Notes under the pieces: generated by a model
Databases searched by the model: none
Seen by the model: the letters and a program-made list of their open reading frames with translations, nothing else
What the model was told of the DNA's origin: nothing
Part shown: in pieces, positions 12,335 to 22,623 of the stretch
Layout of the letters: every line of letters begins with the position of its first letter
Position numbering within the stretch: the stretch's first letter is position 1
Translations under genes and position numbers: made by a program
Assembly: GCA_009103225.1 (NCBI GenBank)
Contig: RHPI01002503.1
Span: forward strand, 823,124 to 887,123
Source of the DNA: Chlorokybus atmophyticus
Taxonomy: Eukaryota; Streptophyta; Chlorokybophyceae; Chlorokybales; Chlorokybaceae
Direction: 5' to 3'
Length of the DNA: 64,000 nucleotides

Positions 12335-12588
12335 CGTAGTCTAGATTCGTTGATGTGGATGCCATATGTACTGATGACCTCCTCCACACGGGTGACATCT
12401 GGGAAGAGTCAAGCGTATATGCTGTTGCTGCACAGTTTGAAGTGCATATTGATGACCATACAGAGGTTGCGGCATTCTTTAAGGAACAAAAGCCGATAAC
12501 ACCCGCCGCCAACACCAACACAACGAACGGCTGCTCGCTGTCGGTGCACTGGGTTCTCAACAACAGCACTCAGCAGTCATGCTCATGA
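12030..12588 (+). CDS. Possible small gene, structure unresolved
   Basis: ATG at 12030 opens 28 codons (MAETNTRDAPWDVIYKL). A coding-like segment after an AG at 12180 (EAMVPIATTVQHLVAVITR) would join it in phase through a GC donor at 12114. A third coding-like segment (FVDVDAICTDDLLHTG, then FEVHIDDHTEVAAFF) runs to a stop at 12588. Between the second and third pieces lies an AT dinucleotide tract with a stop in frame, and I found no junction that keeps the phase. It could be a real gene broken by repeat expansion, or a pseudogene. No family is recognised. Confidence 0.25.
12242..12343. repeat. AT dinucleotide tract within a 13-bp inverted repeat
   Basis: Runs of TA repeats are interrupted by a perfect 13-bp inverted repeat: the left arm 12280-12292 (TAGACTACGATAT) is the reverse complement of 12331-12343. 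The intervening 38 bases are almost pure TA, so the whole can fold as a long cruciform. Confidence 0.85.
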
Positions 12589-12663
12589 TTACTGGCACCA
12601 CCACAGCTAATCACCGCCCGCATGCTGTACACAATGCAGATCACAATGTCCATACAATGCCGC

Positions 12664-12702
12664 CGTCTATCATACGTGCTGAAGCAGCACGTATGATAGA
12701 CG
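12664..12702. repeat. 18-bp perfect hairpin with 3-nt loop
   Basis: 12664-12681 is the exact reverse complement of 12685-12702, around AAG. It lies 67-105 bases downstream of the AXR1 stop, so it probably falls in that gene's 3' untranslated region. Confidence 0.92.
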
Positions 12703-12768
12703 ACACGCTGTATGTGGTTGCTGCGCCTGCAAGTCTGGTGATCAGCTAATTCAGTTTAGATACGGAAT

Positions 12769-15700
12769 TCACAGCGGCAGCACAGACGAAGTCCCGCTCA
12801 TCGCGTTAAGAACCAGCGTGTCTCCTAAGGGCACAAACTGGCCGGTGATGACCTGCAGGTATTGACCAGTTTCAACATCAATACACTACATATCGTAACG
12901 TGCCAGCGTGCGACAACGGAACAGAGGAAAGCAACTAGACAGGTGGCCACCTTGATGGCTTCTTGTGCAGCAATGCCCCCGATGATGGCCGCAACAGGAT
13001 GCAACTCCGATGCGCCGAAACGGCATATCTCCGCCGTCACATCCTCAGACACAGCTGCAGGTCCGGACACTCCGCACTCAGAGAGCAGTGTGTTTGCGAC
13101 GGCTTTGAGCTTCCTCACGTCATCCTCGACCTCCCTAACAGTGCTGAAATCAGTGATACATTCTGCAATGTGTGAGCTTGCATAATGCTTATTGACGTAC
13201 GCATCAAAGATGCCAGGGAAGCGGTTGTTCTGTTCTTGAAACCGATCGACGGCCCGCAGTAGTACGTAGATGGAGGCATTACTGCAAACAAGTACGTCAG
13301 CAGAGACAAAGAAACTGCAACAGAGAAATACGTTTAGTGCAATTAACCTTGCGTGCAGGCACGCAATGGAAAGCAAGAGCCCATGTGATAGCCGGATACA
13401 CGTTATGCTTGCCAGACAACACGCTCACACTGTTATGAGTCGCGATTGTAGGCGAGAAACAAAACAATGATTACAACGACGACACTGATGCAACACAGCA
13501 TGCAGGGAGTTCTATATTGCCACCCACCTTGCAGTGTTCTCAGCCTGCAACATGTTCTGTAGCTCAGCACTGCGGCAGGTGTTGGAATGGTACTCCTCTT
13601 CTAGGGTACGATACCGCAGCACCTGCCAAAAGCAGTCCGTAGATTACCCACAGCATGCACTTTGCCACAAGTTCAAGGCTATGCGAGTACTGGGAAGCAT
13701 ACGCTCAGGTAGCGAGCATTTTTGCAGAAGAGCTTGATCTGCGATTGCGTGATGGAGGATGGGGCCCTTCCTGCTCGACTAAGCAGTGCCTTCACGCGCT
13801 GTGCAATGGCTGCCATATCAGATGCGGCCTTTGCCTGATAAATCTTTTGCAGCGCGAGGTAATAACTGGAGGAAAACGCTGTGTCAACAGCCACAACATA
13901 TGAGTAAACGCGCACATGTTGGGGGTGACACCTCCATAACGCTTACTCTGTCATAGAATGCATGTCAGGTATTGAACCGTCAAGAGGCATCTCTCCCTGG
14001 CCTTCTTCCTGCACAAAGGCCTGAACGCATTGCAGCAACAAGTGTTGGTATCAACATGACAGTCAGTTAACAAAAATGGACTCAGATGCAGCCAACCTTC
14101 AGTGCCGCCATCATGATCCAGAAGTCACTGGTGTCGGGACCAGAGTCCGGGCACAAGTCAAACACCTTCTTCAAGTCGCTTCCTAGGGCAGGCAAGTGTT
14201 ATTGATGGCAACTGATGACGGTGGTACTCTCTTACAGACATGTGGTACATGTTTGGCGACAGCCGTTACTATTAATATCATGACAGTGCACGCATGCGAC
14301 CATGTCATGCACTTGAGTGACAGACATGGAGGTGCAGCTGACCTATTCTTGGAGGCGCCCAAGCCTTGAATGCGTTGGTCAATGCTTCCTTGAGGTTTTC
14401 TTGGTCGGGAGTTCGTTCCATGGCTTTGATGGACTCCTAAATTCGTGTAGTGGCTTGTTTCACATCAACCTCTTCNNNNNNNNNNNNNNNNNNNNNNNNN
14501 NNNNNNNNNNNNNNNNNNNNNNNNNNNNNNNNNNNNNNNNNNNNNNNNNNNNNNNNNNNNNNNNNNNNNNNNNNNNNNNNNNNNNNNNNNNNNNNNNNNN
14601 NNNNNNNNNNNNNNNNNNNNNNNNNNNNNNNNNNNNNNNNNNNNNNNNNNNNNNNNNNNNNNNNNNNNNNNNNNNNNNNNNNNNNNNNNNNNNNNNNNNN
14701 NNNNNNNNNNNNNNNNNNNNNNNNNNNNNNNNNNNNNNNNNNNNNNNNNNNNNNNNNNNNNNNNNNNNNNNNNNNNNNNNNNNNNNNNNNNNNNNNNNNN
14801 NNNNNNNNNNNNNNNNNNNNNNNNNNNNNNNNNNNNNNNNNNNCACACACCCCACCACACACACACAACAGCAGCCAACATAACACAAACCACTATCACT
14901 GACCTTGAATGCGTTGCGCTGCTTTGATGTTGCCGGCAAGTCGCCATCGTGTTCCGCTTTCCACTGCTGCACGGCCTTCAATAACAGCACCGCATACGGC
15001 ACATGATAGTAGTGGTGGGTGTCTAGAACGTTCAGGTCAATGCTGTTCACATGCCTGTAAACAGCCGAAACTAAGGGTGAGAGACTACACAAGTGCTGCA
15101 CACGGTTGTAAGCACCCGCTTCACGTACTTACTGTAGCAACTCCGGCCACGGCGCGTGCAAGCGCAAATCGTCAACCGCATTGTCAGGCTTGGCTTCAAT
15201 GACGCAATGCTCCTGTGCTCAATGTATGCATCAGAACGCAGAAATAACAACATGACACAAACACCAATGTGGTGAGATTGCACACCTTACCTTGGTGCTG
15301 ATCCGCACGAGACCAGTGAGGCCATAGGAACGCGCGATCAACAATGGTATGCCCACAGTTCTGCAGAGCCTATCCAACTTGAGCAGGACCTTCTCACACA
15401 GCTGCAAGGCACACAGTAACAGTGTGAGTGCTTGGTTGCTTTACAGCCAGTCTACAATCAAGCAATCTACGTCAAGCTATGGTATCACCTGTGTGGCGAT
15501 GACAAGGGTGAATTCCTCGAAGAAGGCAGGATTGGAGTCTATGAGGCTTTCGGGTGATGCCTCAACAAAGCGTCCCGCCACAGACTCGTTCAGCTCTTGC
15601 AAAAGCGATGAGACGCACTTCGCTCTGAAATCACCGAGATTGTCCAAGCTGACTGCAACACGTGATGTTGGTATCATGCGCATGATCGTTGCATGTGCCA

Positions 15701-16593
15701 AGCATGGTGGTCCTCACGCACCAAAGAAATTGTTGCCAAAGTCTGCAGCCTCCACCTTGGCCTCGTCCACGACAGTGAAAGAGGCGATGCCTCCCAGAAC
15801 AAGGTTTTTCAACGCCTCCGATCCTGTCGGCCCCGCGTTCAGCAAACAGACTTTTGCGGACTCAAGCCTGGCCTGCCCATGCTCTCCCCATATCCTGCCC
15901 CCAGCATGTAATGGAATCACAATCGCGAGCAATGCCAGTCACAAGTAAACCAAAATGCTACTGGACAACGACAGCAGGTAAACTCGCAACACAGTAATGG
16001 AGTGTGGCTGTACCTGCAGGACACAACAGCAGCAGGAGACACGCACAAAGTCATTGTGCATGACTTGTTTGTCCGGACATCATGCGCCTTAACGACTATC
16101 CTGTACGACTTACACAAGAAACACTATACTACTCAGATGAGCAGCTACACCAGATCAACTGAGGTGTCATGATCACCACACATGGCACGCTGCGCTTGCA
16201 CCATGCTTACAGCCAGAGCACTGCCTGTCCTTGCATTTGTCGCAGATTGGTGCTTGGTTTAGTTGCTGACTAGGAGCTATCAACCACTCCTGCTTACTTG
16301 TACGTGGACAACATGTTTGGACAGCAACAAACTAGCATGCACTTGAAGCGACAGAACCAAAGCACTGAGACGGAGACTGGTGCTTTACAGAAGAAGTTTA
16401 CAGCGCAAAGCAAGCAAATAGTCATGAGTTGATGGCAGCATGCTGCCTACAGAACGCTACACTGCTGTAGTGCTGCCATGCAGTTGCACAGCAGCAGCGC
16501 GCTCATGCTTGCTGGTCCGTGTGCGCCTCTGTGAGTGCAAGCTTACCGCAGCTGCCGGTCATACTTCTGCACCTTGGGCGCTGCCGCCACCAT
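12769..16593 (-). CDS. AXR1: NEDD8-activating enzyme E1 regulatory subunit (AXR1/NAE1)
   Basis: This is one half of the heterodimeric NEDD8 E1; with ECR1/UBA3 it adenylates and passes on NEDD8 for cullin neddylation. Exons on the minus strand: 16593-16547, 15894-15722, 15652-15489, 15401-15291, 15212-15133, 15054-14904, then a gap, 14436-14343, 14182-14097, 14020-13947, 13865-13703, 13622-13528, 13281-12951, 12852-12769. All visible phases agree and total about 550 codons, close to the family's usual length; one or more exons may be lost in the N run 14476-14843. The start [16 protein letters not shown] continues into [11 protein letters not shown], then [19 protein letters not shown], the family N-terminus. 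The end has [14 protein letters not shown] and ends SGTSSVLPL. As in other AXR1 proteins this is the adenylation-domain partner without the catalytic cysteine. It is divergently arranged with the formate-THF ligase gene 293 bp away. Confidence 0.93.
14476..14843. other. Assembly gap (N run) inside AXR1
   Basis: 368 unknown bases. They separate the exon ending at 14904 from that starting at 14436 and are followed by a CACACC-rich low-complexity stretch, so the gap probably spans a hard-to-sequence intron and possibly one exon. Confidence 0.98.
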
Positions 16594-16886
16594 GACGCCG
16601 CCGACCTCTACAACCAAAAAGACACCACCGACCACTACCACCTCCCCAACCACCGCAACCACAACAACAACAACGACAACGTTGACTTGCTCACAGCTTG
16701 CACCTACTTTGTCGTCGTGAGCGGCGGAGGCGGAGGCGGAGGCGGAGGCGGCGGAGGAGTCGGGGGAAGTAGAAGGCCTAGAGTCCGCTGGCGTTCAGGG
16801 CCGTCGCCGCCGCCGCAGCTGCCCGACTGTCATTGCTTGCGCCTCGCCGCAGTAGTTGGCCCGTTGAGCTGAGAGCGTTGTCCTCC
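16594..16886. promoter_or_regulatory. Shared upstream region of AXR1 and formate-THF ligase
   Basis: 293 bp between two divergent start codons. It holds an ACC/AAC-rich stretch (about 16605-16680), a GGAGGC hexanucleotide repeat (16727-16757) and GC-rich flanks. No TATA box is obvious on either strand. A bidirectional promoter is inferred from the arrangement only. Confidence 0.5.
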
Positions 16887-19800
16887 ATGGCGGGCGGGGC
16901 AGCTGTTGCGGACAGGCCGGCGGAGGCCATGCTTGCTGGTAAGACTTCAGCACATATACGCATTGAGTCCAAACCATTGTGCACGTGGTTAGGCTAATTG
17001 TAGAATCAGTTTGTTGCAATGCACCGGTGGTTCGCACCGGTTTGAGCAGCGGTACTTTGTGACACTTACAAGCTTATGGCAAGCAATCCCTTGGAAAGTT
17101 AATGGGTTGCATGTGCTTATATTCGCAAAAACCGCACTCACCAATGCAAGCATATATGATTGCACCCGCCACACAAGCTTTTGCAAAGCAGGGAGCAAGG
17201 TGACTTGTAGAACTCACAGCTGTTGTATGATGGTACAGAGCCCAAGTCCTCTACGGCACGCAAGCTGTCGGATCTGAAAGCGCCTGTGCCCAGCGACATC
17301 GACATCGCGCAGAGCGTGGCACCCCTCCGCATTGCGGACATCGCTGCTGCTTCCGGCCTGCTGCCGGAGGAGCTCGACCTGTATGGCAACTTCAAGGCCA
17401 AGGTTGGACACTGGTGATGGTTGTTCTAAAACTTCCGTAACACAATGCATGCATTCTGCATGCTGTAACTCCTACTTGCTCGCGTTTACATGGCGTGTTG
17501 GTAGTTGCAGTGCATCAACGGTCATGCTTGTTCTGATCATCCTCAAAGCATGGGGATCACAGTGAATGCGTGTGATGGGCCTGACGACTGTTCACTCTTT
17601 GCAGGTGCACTTGTCTGTGCGTGAAAGGTTAGCAACTCAACCCAATGGATATTATGTTGTCGTAGCAGGTACGGGCACCAGCACCAGATAGCACACACAG
17701 CTTGCCTAGAACTTGTAGACACAAGTGCAGACGCATGCACGCATATGGGTTAACTCTTGTCAGCCATGATGGCATGACACCTGCAGTCTCAACTACACAT
17801 GGTATAAGCTGATGCAGTATGACCTCGCGCGACAGGTGTGACACCCACTCCCCTGGGTGAAGGCAAGAGCACAACAACAGTCGGCCTCTGTCAGGCTCTT
17901 GGTGCACACTTGAATCGCAAGGTATGCAGTCAGTTGTGAGGCATTGAAGCATACACAGTGAAAAAAAGGCATTGTTGACAACTGAGGCATCTCCCTGCAG
18001 GTTGTCACTTGCATCCGACAGCCCAGTCAAGGCCCAACATTCGGCATCAAGGTGGGCATCTCGTGTGTGAAATAGACAACTGTTGACAGTGGCAATGCTT
18101 TTTGTTTGTTGGCTGGCTATGCATATGAACCCAATAACCATAACGACTGTCTTGATTGTACCGTAAAGATTATTGCACTGACACATCTCTGTTTGTCATC
18201 CAGGGTGGTGCTGCTGGAGGAGGTTACAGCCAGGTGTGCAATTGATACAGCATGCAAAGGACTGTTTGTTATTGGGATTGTTTGCTCTTTCAGCAACTCT
18301 CGGGGGCGTGCGGTAGGTCAGGTCATCCCAATGGAGGAGATGAACCTGCACATGACGGGCGATATCCACGCCATCACTGCCGCGAACAACCTTTTGGCGG
18401 CAGCCATTGATGCGCGAATGTTCCATGAGGCCACGCAGAAAGACGAGGCCCTCTACAACCGCCTTGTCCCGGCCGGCAAGGACAAACGACGGCGCTTCGC
18501 ACCTGTCATGCTCAAGCGGCTGCAAAAGCTCCGCATCTCAAAGACCGACCCTGACGAGCTCACTCCAGAAGGCTAGTCACGCGTGTCCCACCTTCAATGC
18601 AATGTTGTTGGTTTGATGTACATTGCATTGTGGTGCGTAGACCTGCATGTGTGCACCTGTGCCTATACCGCACACACCTGCAGCTTGAATTAACCTACAC
18701 TGCACAGATTCTGTGCTTGATGGTTGTGTTGATGCAGAGCGTGCCTCCTTTGCGCGGCTTGACATCGACCCAGCCACCATCACGTGGCGCCGTGTGCTGG
18801 ACACGAATGATCGCTTCCTGCGCATGATCACAGTCGGGCGCGGTCCCCAGGAGAAAGGACATGAGCGCGAGACCGGCTTTGACATCGCTGTCTCAAGCGA
18901 AATCATGGCTGTCCTGGCCCTCGCGACCTCCCTGGCGGACATGAGGGAACGCCTTGGTAAGCAATCTGTTTTGCTGCCTGCATGCGCTGACTCCACGGAC
19001 TTGTCATGGAGTTGGATGCGAAAGATGGGGCTTTGTTCCCGTGGGTTACATGGTTCCATCATGTAGTGTGTTTGTTGGTGAAACAACACTTGCCAATCCC
19101 CCCCCNACTGGTTTGGAGCTTAGAATAGCCTTGGTCTTCGCACCAGTTAGGTTTGGGCTACATGTACTATATAAGTATGCTTGCACTTCCTTATTGAGCT
19201 TGTTGCTGCGTTTTACATTTGTGTTCACGTGTGTTTCACACTTAGTCCTAGCTTTACACATAGTAGTGCTTCAAGTCTAAGTGTGTGAGTGCTTGAGTCC
19301 GCATTTCTCAAGCCTTATCTACTTAGATTGTTAACACACGCTCTGTTGGTCGTAAGATTGAACTCAAGCAAGCATTCAACAGCATGAGGAAGCTGAGTTT
19401 AGAAACAGATACAGAGTATATAGGACGTGCACAACAGCTCAGGAATGATTTGACCTTTATAGGAGAGACTGTCTCAGAGGATGATCTGTGTCTGGATGTG
19501 CTGTCCGGGTTGCCCAGAGAGTATGAAGTTGTGGTCATCACGCTGGAAGGAAGGAGTGCATCATCAAGGTTGAAACTGAGTGAGATTGCCTGTGCTGCTG
19601 AAGACAGAGTTTAAAATCAGGAACAACCCCCCCCCCTCTACATGCTCTTTTGGGTGCTTTCAACCAGGCAACATGGTGGTAGCTAGCAGCCGTAGTGGAG
19701 CACCTGTAACGGCGGATGACATTGGAGTGGGCGGTGCGCTGACTGTCCTCATGAAGGATGCCATCATGCCCACCCTGATGCAGGTAAGTGAGACAGCTTC

Positions 19801-21509
19801 CTGTGTCTTGACTGTGGTGCCACCTGCCTTGTAAACTTGATGTCCACTGTGATGCAGACCCTTGAGGGCACACCCGTGCTGGTTCATGCGGGACCCTTCG
19901 CCAACATAGCGCATGGAAACTCGTCCATTGTTGCGGACCAGATTGCACTGAAGCTCGTCGGCTATGATGGCCTTGTCATCACAGAGGCAGGGTAATAATG
20001 CCATTCCAGTATGCATGCATGTCATCACAAGCGCATGTATGCGCTCTAAACACTGCAACTTGCCTTTATTGCAGCTTCGGGTCTGATATTGGAATGGAGA
20101 AGTTCATGAACATCAAGTGCCGCGCAAGCGGCCTGGTTCCGGACTGTGCTGTAGTGGTTGCTACAGTGCGAGCACTCAAGATGCATGGTGGTGGACCCGC
20201 TGTTGTAGCTGGCAGGTAACCGCTGCGGTAGAAGTGCGTTACAGTGACAGCAGACCACGTTTGATGTCACATGTTCTGCTTTGTGTACTTGGACAATCGA
20301 CACGTTTGTGCGCTGTGATGTCGCAACATCATGCAATCACGCATTGCAGCCATGAAACTGGTGCGCACGCCATGTAAGAGTATGAGTGTATGCAGCTGCA
20401 CCCAGCCTAATGCTATTTTGCCTTTAGGCCCCTTGACCAGGAGTACACCAAAGAGAACATAGAGCTCGTCCGCGGTGGCTGCGCCAATCTTGCCAAGCAT
20501 GTGCGCAATGCCAGGCGGTACGGCGTGGCCGTAGTTGTCGCTATCAACAAATTTGCTTCTGATGCCGATGCTGAGCTCGAGGTGAGAAAACTTGTAGCAA
20601 GATTGGTGCAAGTGGCTTGAGTTATGACACCACTTGAGCCTTGCGTGATGTATGCGTTCAGGTCGTCAGGCAGGAAGCTCTGGCAGCAGGAGCAGATGAT
20701 GCGGTCATCTGTGAGCACCATGCCAAGGGTGGAGCAGGCGCGGTAATATGTGTTTGTGTGACTCGTGAGAGCGCACAAAGTTATGCACAAGCACATGCCT
20801 GCATACCCGGACTCGTGCGTGCGGCTGCATGCTGGATATCATTCTTGCATGTCTGCACTGTGTGCAATCACAAGGTGCCTTGGGTGCAATTGCGTCTCAA
20901 TGTGTGCATGTTGACAGGTGGAGCTGGGGCGTGCGGTGGTCAAGGCCTGTGAAGCCAAACGCCAAAACAACACACCATTCGAACTTCTGTACCCTCTGGA
21001 TCTCCCTATCAAAGCGAAGATTGAGATTATTGCCAAGGAAGTGTACGGCGCTGACGGTGTAGAATACCAAGAGGAGGTGAAGAGGAATGGGACACACGCT
21101 TACTTTTGTGTGCACCTGCAAGTGAGCAACCACTGCAACTTATACCATACTTATACTGCTTACAGGCGGAGAAGCGCATTGAGCTCTTCACGCAGCAAGG
21201 CTTTGCCAGCCTGCCGATCTGTATGGCCAAGACCCAGTACTCGTTCTCTCACGACCCCGCTGCCAAGGGCGTACCTACAGGTGAGACATCTGCAAACCCA
21301 GACTCCAGAAGAAGATACCCTTAGATACTGATTGATCCTCTTTCCCAGGGTTTGTGCTGCCAATCCGTGATGTGCGCGCGAGCGTCGGTGCCGGCTTCAT
21401 CTACCCTCTGGTGGGTGAGATGAGCACGATGCCAGGCCTGCCCACGCGGCCCTGCTTCTTCGACATTGACATTGATATGGAGACGGGCCGCATTCTTGGG
21501 CTTTCATAA
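16887..21509 (+). CDS. FTHFS: Formate-tetrahydrofolate ligase (10-formyl-THF synthetase), monofunctional
   Basis: It joins formate to tetrahydrofolate with ATP, feeding one-carbon metabolism. Exons: 17220-17402, 17605-17668, 17836-17921, 18001-18051, 18204-18233, 18322-18571, 18738-18956, 19667-19783, 19858-19991, 20075-20215, 20428-20581, 20662-20742, 20918-21076, 21166-21280, 21349-21509. Phases agree throughout, giving about 648 codons (plants about 635). The P-loop is [11 protein letters not shown]; other family blocks are [61 protein letters not shown] and YSFSHDP. The C-terminus RILGLS matches plant enzymes. The first exon is the weak point: [14 protein letters not shown] at 16887-16938 ends in phase 1 while 17220 needs phase 0, so a small exon or another start is missing. 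The intron after 18571 has a GC donor. The intron 18957-19666 carries a Copia fragment. It is a stand-alone ligase, without dehydrogenase/cyclohydrolase domains. Confidence 0.93.
19107..19626 (+). mobile_element. Ty1/Copia retrotransposon fragment (LTR-like end plus gag piece) in an intron
   Basis: Inside intron 18957-19666 of the ligase gene. The left part has a TATA-like box (ACTATATAAG, 19166-19175) in an LTR-like context. The right part, 19330-19613, encodes about 94 codons of Copia Gag (UBN2/retrotran_gag type): [18 protein letters not shown], then [20 protein letters not shown] and an ending [12 protein letters not shown]. The family hallmarks are the tyrosine-isoleucine helix and the LxGLPxEY motif (here [11 protein letters not shown]). 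The fragment stops there with TAA; there is no zinc knuckle, protease, integrase or reverse transcriptase. It is bounded by C runs (19098-19105 beside the single N at 19106, and 19627-19635), so the left junction may be a collapsed assembly gap. Confidence 0.75.
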
Positions 21510-21934
21510 ATCCCGAGGACACTGGATGTTTGCAAAATCCAGACCACAAGAGCAACGAATTGGGGACTGCAAGAGTCATGCTGTTAACTGGATAACGCAC
21601 ACAGGAGCTTAACTGACTCCGTTACAACGCTGGTACCATTTTCCTCAACTCAAGTTACATATCTGCGTTGGTAGGTGCCTGCCACTGATGTTAGGTAGCG
21701 AGATAGTCTGGCCATCCAAATTTGTGTACCACACTGTACGGCCAATGTCACACAGTCAACATATTGACAACATTCAGGCAAGCAACAACCCTTCGCGCTG
21801 TTTGCTTGGCTGCAGAACTGGTTGACGAATTGTTTGTGGCATATGGCGTGTGTTCTTCCATGAGCCTCCCTGTGAGTTGTCTGTGTTAACATAAATGCCA
21901 AGCTTCACTACCAAGGATGTGCACAAGCATCAAC
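21510..21934. other. Intergenic region between convergent genes
   Basis: 425 bp between the stop of the ligase gene and the 3' end of the SFI1-like gene. It contains no coding signal or repeat that I can see; it should hold both 3' untranslated regions. Confidence 0.6.
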
Positions 21935-22569
21935 TCAGCCACTAAGGGTTTCAACAGTATTTCTCAATGTATACATGACAATATCTGCAGAGGAACCACA
22001 ACACGCGCGCGAAGAATTGTCTAAGCTCGACAGTTTCTCAGCTGCCTCGCTGTGCTTGCTGCTGGTTTCACACACAAGCAATGTTAGCTTTTGGAAGCCA
22101 CGGCTGCACACACATGCATACATGCAAGCGCAATCGCGCAGATGCGGCAGCACCCACACACTCACCTCGCGGTGTTCCCGAAGCCATGAGTGGATCTTAT
22201 CCCACGTCTGCTGCTGCCTCGCGTCTCGCTCCCGCTGGCTGGCCTCCTCACACGCGGCCTGCTGCCACGCAACCAACGCCCGCGCCAACTTGGACCTAGG
22301 CAAGACGTCAATCACCTTCACCATGCGCGCAATCGCAATAGTGCGATTATGCGTGTCTCACCTTTGCATGCGCTCGCGTACGCGTGCCAACATCTCAGAC
22401 TCCCACAGCCTTACGGCCCGAGCTTCCTCCTGCGCCCACTGTTGCCATGCACTCACGGCACCCGCTAACGTGCTCCGCCGCCTCCTCTCTGCAAACACCT
22501 CTATAATGCTCCGCTCATAACGCATCACCTGAGACAGGGAGAGCGCGTGGCTTTTCAGTTACAACCACG

Positions 22570-22623
<54 letters not shown>

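Noticed and set aside
12059-12499. Continuous frame of 146 codons through the TA tract
   Set aside because: Its centre is only a translated TA repeat, and the flanking segments look better coded in other frames.
21936-21960. CRISPR-like or bacterial operon features anywhere in the window
   Set aside because: No spaced direct-repeat array, Shine-Dalgarno sites or polycistronic layout occur; all supported genes are spliced and eukaryotic.
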